A stretch of DNA of 60,741 nucleotides from Verrucomicrobiales bacterium (lineage in GTDB: Bacteria; Verrucomicrobiota; Verrucomicrobiia; Limisphaerales; J093): the NCBI GenBank assembly GCA_024233215.1, contig JACKPW010000029.1:1-60741 (forward strand). Direction: 5' to 3'. Under the pieces are notes generated by a model. The model saw only the letters and a program-made list of their open reading frames with translations, had not been told where the DNA came from and did no database searches. Numbering within the stretch: the first letter of the stretch is position 1; every line of letters begins with the position of its first letter. Position numbers and translations under genes: made by a program. Shown here one piece after another: positions 43,231 to 55,000 of this stretch.

Positions 43231-44532
43231 TCAGAACCGGTAGCCGACCATCAAACTGCCGATGTGCCGACTGAAGTTCCGGCCATCGTTGAAGTCGCAA
43301 TCCGTCCAGTCATAGGAGTAGGCGAGTTCCATCGTCACCTTCTTGTTCCAGACGTAGGTTAGCGAGGCCGCCGGCGTGTAGATCCAGTCCACGCGTTTGG
43401 CGGGCGGTTTCCAGTCGCCCAGATAGGCTTGGAAACTGAGGCTCGACGAGAGTGCCGGACACCATTGGCGCACCCAGGCGCCCTTGTAGGTCACATCCTC
43501 ATACATGCCCATGCTGGCGAAGGAAGGTTGCTCATACCGTTTGTTGAAGAGCACGATGCTATCCTTCTTGGTGGGCAGGAAAGTGACCGTGCTGAGCACG
43601 TAGCCCACCACTTCCTCATCGTCGAATCCGGCGATGGAGTTGTCGAAGTCGCGGAAGTCCGGACCGGCCAGGAGGTCGAGGCGCAGCCATTTCCAGGGCG
43701 TCCCCTTCAACCCGACGAGCACCCGATGAATGCTGCTGTCGTAAGGACTGTTCGCGCCCAACAGTGAGAACTGGTCCTGGCGTCCGTAGAGGTAGCCGAG
43801 GCTGAGCGTCGTGTTGCGGCCGATGCCGTGGCCCACGTGGGCGCCGCCGGTGACTTCCTGCCGGTCAATGTAGTTCTCGTAGGCCCCACCCGGCGGGCTG
43901 GTGTGTTGTTCGGCGTAGAAGTCGTGGACATAAGCGCTGGCCTCGGGTCGGATGAACCAGCCCTTGCCCAGCGGCTGCTGGACGCCCAGGTTGCCCTTGT
44001 AGATGAGGGCATCGCGGCGGTCGCGCATGGGAATGCCGCCGATGGCCGGAATCTGGCCGGGGGCCCCGAAGATGGGTCCCAGGTTGTTGCCATCGATGTA
44101 GGTGAAGGCGTTGCCGATCTTCCAGTCGGTTTCGCCGACCTTGCCCGAGGCATTGAGCGGGAACCGGTGGATCATGTGATCCTCGCTCGAGGCGCTGTTG
44201 AACCAGTTGTATTCCCCGGAATAGCCGGTGGTGAGCTTGAACGCCTCACAGGCCTGGTAGTCCAGCCCCAGTTGGGGCATGACGGAGAAGACCCAGGAAC
44301 CGTGGTTTGCAGGCACGGCGCCCGGCACGCCGGGGGCGGGATCGGTGTCCTGCAGATAGACGTTGCTGTCGTAAGCAACCTTGGCGGCCACGGCCGCCTT
44401 GAAGGTGAGGTTGGTGGTGGGCTGCCAGTCGGCGAGCGCGGCGGACGCGAGCAGGCCCAGGCACGAGGCCATGAGGCTGAGGCGGATGGCGGCGGGGCAC
44501 CCCGTTCGATGGAGTCGGGCAATTCGTTCCAT
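43231..44532 (-). CDS. Outer-membrane beta-barrel protein (porin-like)
   Basis: A 433-residue exported protein with signal ASCLGLLASAALA and many alternating amphipathic strands, such as FKLTTGYSGEYNWF, TTLSLGYLYGRQDQF and VTMELAYSYDWTDCDF. It ends in the outer-membrane signature Tyr-Arg-Phe, which marks it as an integral barrel. It sits last in the acuC-acs-MFS operon, 38 bases after the MFS gene, so it may be the outer-membrane channel for the operon's substrate. No specific family can be named. Confidence 0.8.
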   Translation of the reverse strand: MERIARLHRTGCPAAIRLSLMASCLGLLASAALADWQPTTNLTFKAAVAAKVAYDSNVYLQDTDPAPGVPGAVPANHGSWVFSVMPQLGLDYQACEAFKLTTGYSGEYNWFNSASSEDHMIHRFPLNASGKVGETDWKIGNAFTYIDGNNLGPIFGAPGQIPAIGGIPMRDRRDALIYKGNLGVQQPLGKGWFIRPEASAYVHDFYAEQHTSPPGGAYENYIDRQEVTGGAHVGHGIGRNTTLSLGYLYGRQDQFSLLGANSPYDSSIHRVLVGLKGTPWKWLRLDLLAGPDFRDFDNSIAGFDDEEVVGYVLSTVTFLPTKKDSIVLFNKRYEQPSFASMGMYEDVTYKGAWVRQWCPALSSSLSFQAYLGDWKPPAKRVDWIYTPAASLTYVWNKKVTMELAYSYDWTDCDFNDGRNFSRHIGSLMVGYRF

Positions 44533-44570
44533 AATGATGGTGTCGGATTTCAGGGGGTAATGGACGGAAA

Positions 44571-45845
44571 TCAGGCTTCGGCGGGTTTGGCGGCGGGCTC
44601 GGGCTCGGGTGCCTTGACCAGGAAGGTCACGATGGCGGCGGCCACCAGGAGGCCGGCGGAGCAGTAGTAGGCGAAGGTGAAGGCCTTGGTGGCGTCGTAG
44701 ACCTTGCCGGCGAGCAGGGCCAGCATGAAGCCGCCCAGCCCCCACGCGGTGAAGACGAGGCCGTAGTTCACCCCGAAGTTCTTCAGCCCGTAGTAGTCCT
44801 TGGTGATCGAGGGGAAGATCGCCAGGTTGGCGCCGTAGTTCGCCCCGATGAAGGCGGACAGCACCGCGAGGACCACCGGTTGCGCGAGGAAACTGCCTTC
44901 CTTGGTCACAGAAAGCAACATGATGAGCACCGCCTGGGACACGAAGCAGAGGAAGAGCGTGGTCTGGCGGCCGATCTTGTCGGAGAGCATGCCGGCGACG
45001 ATGCGACCGGCACCATTGCCGACCGCGAGCACCGCCACGAGGACGAAGCCGAGGCTCAGACCGGCCTGGTCGAGTCCGATCTTGGCGAGCTTGCCGATGA
45101 TCATCAACCCGGCCCCGGCGCCGCACGCGTACATGAACCAAAGCGCATAGAACTGCCAGGTCCTGAGCATTTCGCCGGGGGCAAAGTCCGCCTTGCGGCC
45201 GGCGGCGGCGCCGGGCTTGGCGGCCGGTGTCCCTGCCGGCACGTAACCCTTGGGCGGCGGGGCAAGCAACTGCGCCAACACCACCACCACGATGAGAAAG
45301 CCGATCCCGAAGGACATAACCATCGTGGGCAGGCCGTGCTGACCAATCACCCACTTGGCCAGGGGCGCCGCATAGACGCTCGCCAAACCGAAACCGGAGA
45401 CCACGATGCCGGCGATCGTGCCGGTCATGGCGGCGGGAAACCATTTCACGGCCGGAGGCGTGGCGGAGGCGTAGCCAAATCCGATGCCGGCGCCCGCCAG
45501 GACTCCGAAGCCAAGGATGTAACCCATGGGCGATGTCGTCTGACTGGCCAGAATCATGCCCAACCCTACGAGCACACCGCCGATGGTGGCCACGAGTCGG
45601 GGGCCCACCTTGTCCTGCATCCGGCCGGCCGGAACCATGATCAGGCAGAAGATCAGGCAGGCGAAGGAATAGGGCAGCGACTTGTCGGTCTCGCTCCATC
45701 CCCACTCCTCGGGAACGCCCTTGCTGATGACGCTCCAGGTGTAGAGCACGCCCAGGGCGAGGTTGATGCCGGTGCCGGCCAGGGTCACGGTCCAGCCGCG
45801 ATTGGGAGGTTCCGACGTGACGGGAGGATTCGATTCAGTGGTCAT
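44571..45845 (-). CDS. MFS transporter of the OxlT/monocarboxylate type
   Basis: A 424-residue 12-helix carrier. The N-terminal part GWTVTLAGTGINLALGVLYT with TWSVISKGVPEEWGWS and MVPAGRMQDKVGPR, and the mid-protein LRTWQFYALWFMYACGAGAG, are typical of the oxalate/formate antiporter and monocarboxylate MFS family. Next to acs the likely substrate is acetate, lactate or another small carboxylate. A Pro/Glu/Ala-rich tail ends the protein. It follows acs by 165 bases. Confidence 0.85.
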   Translation of the reverse strand: MTTESNPPVTSEPPNRGWTVTLAGTGINLALGVLYTWSVISKGVPEEWGWSETDKSLPYSFACLIFCLIMVPAGRMQDKVGPRLVATIGGVLVGLGMILASQTTSPMGYILGFGVLAGAGIGFGYASATPPAVKWFPAAMTGTIAGIVVSGFGLASVYAAPLAKWVIGQHGLPTMVMSFGIGFLIVVVVLAQLLAPPPKGYVPAGTPAAKPGAAAGRKADFAPGEMLRTWQFYALWFMYACGAGAGLMIIGKLAKIGLDQAGLSLGFVLVAVLAVGNGAGRIVAGMLSDKIGRQTTLFLCFVSQAVLIMLLSVTKEGSFLAQPVVLAVLSAFIGANYGANLAIFPSITKDYYGLKNFGVNYGLVFTAWGLGGFMLALLAGKVYDATKAFTFAYYCSAGLLVAAAIVTFLVKAPEPEPAAKPAEA

Positions 45846-46010
45846 GGTGTGGTGAGCTTGAAGCTGAGAGGTCGTGAACGAAAACAGGCAAACGCGGAGT
45901 GTGCTTGGGGTGGCCAGGCCGTCATCGGCGCCCCCCCTACCCCGCCCCGGCCGGGGATCGGACCCGACCGGCGGGGCATTCGCGGCGCCAAGGGCCCGCG
46001 GGTTTGCGGC

Positions 46011-47990
<1,980 letters not shown>

Positions 47991-48032
47991 GTCGGTTCTC
48001 GTTGTTCGGTTACTGGATTCCAGTCAAACGCT

Positions 48033-49205
48033 TCACTCCGGCTGCCCGATGACGGACGGACGGCCCGCCGGCAGACCATGCCGGGGAAAGAGCTTCTCTT
48101 GCGCACGGGTCAGGGCCTGGTCGAGCGCGGCGTCCACCTCCCGGCCCTGCCGGGGATCCACCGGCCGCTCCGGATCGCGCAATCCGCCCGCCCACTCGCT
48201 GCTGCCGAGGAACACCCCCCCCATTCCAAGACTCAGGTCGTGCTCCTCCTCCTCGCCCGCAAAGGCCCGCCAGGCGAGCGACCAGGCGCGCACCGTGTTC
48301 TCCACGTGGTATCCCCCGCCACCGATGATCAAGAGCGGCCGGTCACAGGCCAGCAGCCGCGACGCGAGTTCCACGCACACGTTGTTGGTCATGGCCAGGT
48401 GCGTCAACGGATCGCCGGCGAGCGTGTCCATGCCAAGTTCCACCACCACCACATCCGGCGCGTAGGCCTTCAGCAGCGGCAGCGCGAACTCGTCCAGGGC
48501 CCGCACAAACGCCGCGTCGTGACAGCCGGCCGGCAGACCCAGATTGCCGTTGAACCCCTCGCCCCCGGCCTCCCCGATCTCCGACTCCCAGCCGCCCCAG
48601 GGATAGAGAGTCCGCCCGCTTTCATGGATGGAGACGGTGAAAACATCCGCGCGCTGGTAGAAGGCCGCCTGGGTGCCGTCGCCATGATGGGCGTCCACAT
48701 CCAGGCAGAACACCCGGCGGCCGGCCGAGGCCAGCCGGTCGCACACCAGCACCACGTCGTTGAGATAACAAAACCCCCCGGCGCGGGCGGCGAACGCGTG
48801 GTGGAATCCCCCCAGCAGGTTGAACACAATATCCGCGCGTCCCTCCAGCAGAAGGTCCGCCGCAGTCAAACCCGCCCCCGCAGCCCAGCGTCCGTAATCG
48901 AACATTGCGGGGAACACGGGGGTGTCGGCTCCGCCCAGGCCCAGATGCAGGGCTTCGACGGTCAAATCCCCCCGGGCCGCGCGCTGCAACTGCTCCAGGT
49001 AGGCGGGCGTATGGAAGCGCTGCAAATCCTCGATCCCAGCCGGTTGCGGCGTCACTTCCAGCCGATCTCCACCGCCGAGTGAGCCAAACGATCGCAACCG
49101 CTGACGCGCCAGCCCCGCCCGCTGGGTCTTGAACGGGCAGTCTTCCGGATAGGGGAGTTCCTCTATCTCCGGTGCATAGATGAAGGCCAGCCTGCGATCG
49201 CTCAT
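48033..49205 (-). CDS. acuC: AcuC-type histone deacetylase family protein
   Basis: A 390-residue zinc-dependent deacetylase of the class I HDAC fold. Catalytic and metal residues are visible: GGFHHAF (His pair), FCLDVDAHHGDG (Asp/His zinc ligands), LGMDTLAGDPL (Asp ligand) and IIGGGGYH (catalytic Tyr). In Bacillus subtilis AcuC removes the acetyl group that inactivates acetyl-CoA synthetase. Here the gene directly precedes acs, the clearest hint of the same role. A TTGACA box on the reverse strand at 49382-49377 may be part of its promoter. Confidence 0.88.
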   Translation of the reverse strand: MSDRRLAFIYAPEIEELPYPEDCPFKTQRAGLARQRLRSFGSLGGGDRLEVTPQPAGIEDLQRFHTPAYLEQLQRAARGDLTVEALHLGLGGADTPVFPAMFDYGRWAAGAGLTAADLLLEGRADIVFNLLGGFHHAFAARAGGFCYLNDVVLVCDRLASAGRRVFCLDVDAHHGDGTQAAFYQRADVFTVSIHESGRTLYPWGGWESEIGEAGGEGFNGNLGLPAGCHDAAFVRALDEFALPLLKAYAPDVVVVELGMDTLAGDPLTHLAMTNNVCVELASRLLACDRPLLIIGGGGYHVENTVRAWSLAWRAFAGEEEEHDLSLGMGGVFLGSSEWAGGLRDPERPVDPRQGREVDAALDQALTRAQEKLFPRHGLPAGRPSVIGQPE

Positions 49206-49652
49206 GAGTTGTCCCCGGGCGTCCCTGTCTCACCCGTCCCCCCCACCCGGTTGGGCGCGCTGGCCCCCGGCAGCAAGAGTCGGCAAGCGGTTTCGGCGCG
49301 AACCTGTAACGTCGCAGCCAAAGCCTTGGGAGCCGGGCCCCTGCTGGTTAGTGTCATTGCGACATGCTACCGGGGCTGTCAAGAGGGGTCACAACCTTTC
49401 TTGCCTAGAACCGGCCATTTCTTGAGGGATGCTAATAGTCCATTGACAGGCCCGACCGCGCCGGAAACCCGCCCGTTCAAGCGGCAGATTCACCTGCCTG
49501 GATGGTGTCCTCCCGGCAGCCTCCAGCCCGGAGGTGACTTCCCCTCCAAGCCTGAGGGGATGGCGGTGGGGTATCCCGATTACAAAGACAGCCATCTGTC
49601 TGCCGTCTTATTCCTTGACAGCGCCGATCAAACCAAAGCAATCTTCGCGCCT
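49206..49652. other. Long divergent regulatory region upstream of acuC and a PEP-CTERM gene
   Basis: This 447-base gap has three TTGACA boxes: reverse strand at 49382-49377 (suited to acuC), and forward at 49443-49448 and 49615-49620. None has a good -10 partner at 17 bases. A small hairpin GACAG/CTGTC lies at about 49587-49600 and a C-rich/G-rich tract at about 49540-49570. No coding sequence with protein-like character is seen. Confidence 0.4.
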
Positions 49653-50408
49653 ATGACCTTAGGAACAGTTCAGCGGTCAGCGCGCAGAGCGGTGCGATTG
49701 GGCGCGCTGGCGGTGGTGGTGGGTCTTTGCTTGCCCGCACAGGTTCAGGCGGCTCAGATCGTCCAGATGGAGTCGTTCGGACCCAATACCCCGAACTACA
49801 ACGTCAACCTGACCTTTAATCAATTCGACACCCTCGGAGGACGCCGCACGCTCACGGCCGTGAAGGTGTCACTCACCCTTAACGTGTCGGGCGGTGACGC
49901 AACGGCAGACAACGACGGGGTCAACCCGGGAACGGTCACTATCACCATCGGCGGCGCGGGGAGCTTGAGTTCTACGGACGTGCTGCTCCTGAACAGCTCC
50001 TTCCAGTCGATTGCGCAAAATGTCCAGGCGGTTACGACCGGCTCCCAATACCTGACCGCAGACGACGGAGATGGCCCGGGAGTCCAGACGACCGGCACCG
50101 ACTGGTACACCCTCATCGGACAGTCGCAATCCTCCTCGGGGGGTGATTTCGTCAACTCCGGGCTGTGGACAATTGGCGCGAAGGGTTACATCGGTACCGG
50201 CACGTTCCAACTGACTGCGGCCGTCACAACTTCCTTCAATATCTCAGGCATCAGCGGTGCGGCTGGCGAATTCAACCCGATAGCCGCCGACGGCGCTGCC
50301 ACAGTGACGTACTACTATGTGCCGGAGCCGGAGGCTTGGGCGATTGCCAGTTTGCCGTTGCTCGGTCTGGTCGGCATCGCGTTGCGCCGCCGGGCACGCA
50401 GGGACTGA
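49653..50408 (+). CDS. PEP-CTERM surface protein, choice-of-anchor E type
   Basis: A 251-residue secreted protein. The signal is LGALAVVVGLCLPAQVQAAQ. The body starts VQMESFGPNTPNYNVNLTFN and contains FDTLGGRRTLTAVKVSLTLN, the pattern of choice-of-anchor E proteins, whose C-terminal anchor varies. The tail is a PEP-CTERM signal, VPEPEAWAIASLPLLGLVGI ending RRRARRD. The ATG at 49653 is preferred as it opens the signal peptide; the frame is open far upstream without protein-like sequence. Confidence 0.85.
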   Translation: MTLGTVQRSARRAVRLGALAVVVGLCLPAQVQAAQIVQMESFGPNTPNYNVNLTFNQFDTLGGRRTLTAVKVSLTLNVSGGDATADNDGVNPGTVTITIGGAGSLSSTDVLLLNSSFQSIAQNVQAVTTGSQYLTADDGDGPGVQTTGTDWYTLIGQSQSSSGGDFVNSGLWTIGAKGYIGTGTFQLTAAVTTSFNISGISGAAGEFNPIAADGAATVTYYYVPEPEAWAIASLPLLGLVGIALRRRARRD

Positions 50409-50681
50409 CCCGGGCCTGCGGCACAGGGTATTACACAGCGTCCCGAATCCCCACCCAATACCCCTCTGTTGTAACCCCTGACCCGTAACAATGCAGCGGC
50501 GTTGGGGAGCGCGGCCTACCGGCTGCTCCAGTCAGCGTCGCGCCGGCTGGTTTCCCACCCGGGAACAGGTCACCGAACGGTCATCCCCCCGACTCCGTTG
50601 TCCCCGGCGGGGACGCTGGCCGCGGCACGCGAGACGCGCCCTCTCTCCTTTCCGGAATGCATCGTTTGGGGGGGAACGGCT
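50409..50681. other. Convergent intergenic region without a recognised feature
   Basis: The 273 bases between two convergent genes contain no clear hairpin with T-run. The sequence around 50495-50560 (GGAGCGCGGCCTACCGGCTG and on) gives protein-like but unlikely frames in both directions and could be a dispersed intergenic repeat, though no second copy is in the window. Confidence 0.3.
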
Positions 50682-51977
50682 TCAGAGCGATCCCATGCTC
50701 CGAATCCCGCTGACAATCGTTCCCACCAGTTCCCGTTCCATCGGTGTCCAGCCGCCGTCTTCGGCACCCGGTTTCGACCCGTTGGTCAGGACGATCACCG
50801 TCAGCGGGCCGGACTCCTCCCAGAACATGAGACTCAGCAGGCCATAGGCACTGCCGGTGTGTCCGATCCACAGCTCGCCGGGCACTAGTTTCTCCGAGCG
50901 ATGCAGCGTCAGCGGCTTTGTGGACTGCATCAGGGTCACGGTGGACGCCCGCAGAATGTGGTGTTTTCTCGCGAAGGCCGGATCGGTGAAGACGCGGGAG
51001 AACCTCGCCAGGTCCCGGGCACTGGCACGCAGTCCCCCCTGCGGCGCACAAGGAAGGGCGTTCCATCCCGTCCGATAGCCGTCTTTCAACCGTTCGGGCG
51101 GAGCCGCTCCATGATAATCGTCGCAACGGGGCTCCCATTGCCCGCCGGACGATGAGTAGAGCACCGCCAAGGGATGGGCCACCCCAAGCTCCGCCGGATT
51201 AAACCGGCAGCTCAGGTCAAGGGGTTGGAAGATGGTCCGGGTGCAATAGTGATCGAACCGTTCGCCGGACAACCGTTCCACCAGCGTCCCCAGCAGCCCG
51301 AAACCGAGGTTCGAGTAGGCATAGTGGGTTCCCGGCGCATGTTCGGAGAAGACGGCTCCATCCCGGTAGAACCCGCCCCCCTCGCAGAGCAGTTCCGACA
51401 TCGCCGGTGCCTCGTTCGGGTGGTCATAGGTGAACATCAGGAAGTCGTCGTAAGGGGCACCATCGGCAAACGAGGCCGTGTGCGTGAGCAGTTGCCGGAA
51501 CGTGATGGGGACATCCGGATGGTGCGGGTTGCGCAGCTTGAACCCCAGGGTGTCGCTCACGTCATCGTCCAGATCGAAGCCGACGACAGACCGCGAAGGC
51601 TCCCTCCGCCCTCCTCCCGAATCTCCCGTCGGGGAAGACGGCGCCGGGGCGCCGGGGCGGTTCCCCGCTTCCCACAACTGCATCAACGCCGTCGCGGTGA
51701 AGACCTTCGAGATCGAGGCGATGCGGAACTTCGTCTCCGGCGTCACCGGCACCCCCCGCGTCACGTCCGCCCGGCCTTGATAGGTTTCCCAAACCACGGT
51801 GCCGTCGCGCACGGCCGCCGCGCTCAAGCCGACAATCGAGTACTTCTCGCCCAAGGCCGCCACCTGGCGATCGAGAGCTTCCGTGCCGGGCGCGGCCTGG
51901 CCGGTCGTCGTTGTCAGCATCATCACTGCCAGGATCAGGGAACCGGGCAACCGCAGGAAGAGTGAAGGCAGGTTCAT
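50682..51977 (-). CDS. Secreted serine hydrolase of the class C beta-lactamase family
   Basis: A 431-residue exported protein with signal LPGSLILAVMMLTTTTGQAA. Active-site motifs of the serpin-like beta-lactamase/DD-peptidase fold are SISK (nucleophile Ser), YSN in AYSNLGFG, and HTG in GELWIGHTGSAYG. Such proteins are often esterases or D-amino-peptidases rather than true beta-lactamases. Start is ambiguous: ATG 52073 overlaps the stop of the giant gene in ATGA but would put 32 residues before the signal peptide; ATG 51977 opens directly at the signal and is used here. A low-complexity insert (APAPSSPTGDSGGGRREPS) follows SISK. Confidence 0.85.
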   Translation of the reverse strand: MNLPSLFLRLPGSLILAVMMLTTTTGQAAPGTEALDRQVAALGEKYSIVGLSAAAVRDGTVVWETYQGRADVTRGVPVTPETKFRIASISKVFTATALMQLWEAGNRPGAPAPSSPTGDSGGGRREPSRSVVGFDLDDDVSDTLGFKLRNPHHPDVPITFRQLLTHTASFADGAPYDDFLMFTYDHPNEAPAMSELLCEGGGFYRDGAVFSEHAPGTHYAYSNLGFGLLGTLVERLSGERFDHYCTRTIFQPLDLSCRFNPAELGVAHPLAVLYSSSGGQWEPRCDDYHGAAPPERLKDGYRTGWNALPCAPQGGLRASARDLARFSRVFTDPAFARKHHILRASTVTLMQSTKPLTLHRSEKLVPGELWIGHTGSAYGLLSLMFWEESGPLTVIVLTNGSKPGAEDGGWTPMERELVGTIVSGIRSMGSL

Positions 51978-52069
51978 CACGAGTTCATTCGTCGTTCGAA
52001 TCAGCGCCGCGGCGAACGCCAGTTCGCCGGTTCGCCGATGCGGGGTCGCGGCCGTGCCAGGCGTGGGGG

Positions 52070-55000
52070 TCATGGTCGAAATACGATGAAACGCAGGTAG
52101 CGCTCGCCAGGGCCCCGGTCGAACGGGACCCCCTCACGCCAACGGACCGTCGCGGTGCCGTCGCCATGATCCACGAGCAACTCCTCCACGAACGCGGCCG
52201 AGGCATCCTCCCAGGCCGTCGGCACCGCCAGACTGCCGGTCGCTTCGACCCCATAGCCCAACCCCGCGTCATCCGTGCGCCGCCGGAAGGTGAGCGTGAG
52301 AAAGGCCTCCCTCGTGCCCCCCACCTCGACCCATTCCACCGCCGCGGCAGGCAGATCTTCCCGGCTCGCAACCGTGGGCCGCGAGGCGAAGGCGTACTCC
52401 ACAAAAGTCCGCAACCCGTCGGCGTCGCTGTCTGCATCCGGACCGGTCACCTCGGGATTGTCCAGGTCCACCCCGGTGTAATACTGCTCGAGCCACGAGC
52501 GCGGGATCGGGTGGGTTTCTCCTTCCCCGGGCACCCGGCCGGGGGTACCGCCGTCCGCGGTCGACGCCCGCCAGTTCAAAGCGGTATCCGGGAAGCCGGC
52601 CAGCTCACTTCGTTCCAGTGAAGGTCCGCCTCCGTTCGCCTCCATAGGCCATGGGAGATATGGCTCATAGCGCACGCTGTCCACAGTGAGGTAGGGAACT
52701 GCGTCCCCATCGGGCGTGTCCGGTCGCTGCAGGGACAAGCGTTCGCCGGAGTTGTCCAGCGGGGCCCCGGTCGGACCGAATACCCGCACCCCGGCCGGAA
52801 CCCCGGCGGTCTGCGCAAAGCCCACGGGATCGCCGGCACAAACCACAACGGTCTCGCCCGCCGCCAGGGTGATCCCGGGAGGAAAGCTGAATCCAGCCCC
52901 CTCAAGGCGCCAGGTGTTGGCGGGGTGCGCGGAATCGAACAACGCCGCTCCCTCCTCCGCCCCGTTGTGCAGCTCGATGAACTCCGCGTCGCCTGACGCC
53001 GGGTGATACAGGATTTCCGAAATCACCACCGGACTGATCAACGGAGCGGCATTCGGTCCGCCCAGAGTGCGCTGTTCCAGCGCGGTGAAATGCTCCTCCC
53101 CGTCGGCCGTCAGGAAGACGCCGAAGGATCGGCCGTTCTCGGCGGCCCCGAACTCACGGTGATCCACGAACCGGGACGGGTACCCTTCGCCATCGGTTTC
53201 CACCAGCCACACGTCCTCGCCCCAGGAACTCAGGGCGAAGGGCTCTCCGGGCACCCAGCTTCCCTTTGTGGGATGGTTGTCCAGGTAGCGCACCGGCACG
53301 GTGAAGCGGTCGGCATCCACCCGGGTGATCGGCCAGGTGGCGTTGTAGGCCGGATGTCCGCCGTAGCCGAGGATGGTGATGGTGTCGCCGGTCTCAAGCC
53401 CGTGTGCAGCACTCGTCACCACCAGGGTGTCGCCGCCCCCGTAGTTCTGGATCGCGTGCCCGACCGCCGGGTTGAAGTCGCTCTCATCGAACACCAGAAA
53501 GGCACCGGGTAGAAGGGTTGTGTCAGACGGAATGCGGAACTTCGCGAGCCGCGCGCTGGAATCGCTGAGCAGCCAGCCGCTGAGATCAATCGTCGCCTCT
53601 CCGGGATTCAGGAGTTCAATGGCATCCGTGATCGGCGGATCGGTGTGAGTCAAGACCTCGTTGATGCGAATGCGACGGTCGGGCCCGAGACCCGGCCGAC
53701 CGGGGGAACCGCCGTATTCGCTGCTGGCCCGCCAGGCCCGCGGATCATCCGCCGAAAGTCCCGTGTCCGCCCATTCCAGGCTGCTGCCGGCGCCGTCGGC
53801 CCGACCCGGCCAACGACCGCCGGTCTTAAACTTGAAAGTCGTCAGCACCGCCCCCACATCGTTCAGCAACGTCAGGGTTTCCCCACCGTTGTCGAGGGCC
53901 CCCCACCATTCGCCGGCCACTTCCAGGGCGTCGCCGTACCGCAGTTTCAAGGCGGTGGCGCGGCGACCGATCACCGCGTAGCCGCCCGGCGGCAAGTCGA
54001 GATTCGGGAACGCGAAGTCAAGGCCAGCGCTGAAACGGAGGCCGGCAAGGTTCAGCCACTGATCCGTAACATTGTGCACCTCCAGAAACTCGAAGTCCTC
54101 GTCGTTCAGTTCTAATGCGGGGGTGAGCAACGCGGCCCTCGTTGCCTCCTCCATGGAGGGGTTCACGGGGTGGTAATTGACCTCCGTGATGAGCAGATCG
54201 CCGGGCTGCGGTCCGGGATGGACCATGAAATCCGCCTCGACCAACGGACTCCACGATGTGCCCTCACGCGCCCGCGCACGGATGAGCCCACTGACCTCGA
54301 GCGTCGCACCGGAAGTGAGCTGTCGGGCCGACGGATTGATGGCACCGCCCTCGAGCCGGGGATCCGAGCCATCGAGGGTGTACCAGACATCCCCGGAATC
54401 GGCGATGGCGAACCACGTTTCCCCCGGCGCCAGGCGACCCCCGTGCTGGACCCGGCCGCCGACCTGAAAGACGGGTGCAGGAACGGCCAGAAGCTTGGGT
54501 TCACTGCGTCCCGGCCAGGATTCACGGAGGAATTTGGCGATCATGGTGCTGGTGCGATTCGGTTCCGACAACGGGAACCACTGGCCGGCGATGCGCGTCA
54601 CTTCCGTGATCCACTCGATGTCCCGGGTGAAGTTGCCAAGCCACTGTCCGTCGGGCCGGTTGTCGCCCCAACGCGCCGATTCGCAGACGATGGCCCGATC
54701 GATGGCCGCCACCCGCGCCTGCCACCGGGCCAGGCAGTTCTCCGGGGTGAGCGCGCCGCCGTTGAACAGGTGCTTTTGCACGCGATCCGCGAACCGCACG
54801 CGGAACTCCTCCAGGTTGTCGAGGGAATCGAGGAGCCCGGCCGGTTCCTGCGCGCTCGCAAGCGGCCCGGTGTTGCTCGCCGTTTCCAGGACGCGTTCGG
54901 AATCCCACAGGTAGAAGCGCCAGGGCAACCCGCTGGGACCCGCGCCGGCCACCCGCCAGTTGCCGTTGTTCTTCAGGTCGTCGTTGTGACCGAAGTGCTG

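Noticed and set aside
45930..46000. GC-rich inverted bases between acs and the MFS gene as a terminator
   Set aside because: The stem CCCCGCC/GGCGGGG has a long, self-complementary loop and no T-run, so termination is not convincing.
48299..48314. parS-like TCTCCACGTGGTATCC in acuC
   Set aside because: The outer arms do not match or pair; explained by coding sequence (YHVEN).
49443..49448. Forward TTGACA as a promoter for the PEP-CTERM gene at 49653
   Set aside because: No acceptable -10 lies 16-18 bases downstream; kept only as a note in the intergenic entry.
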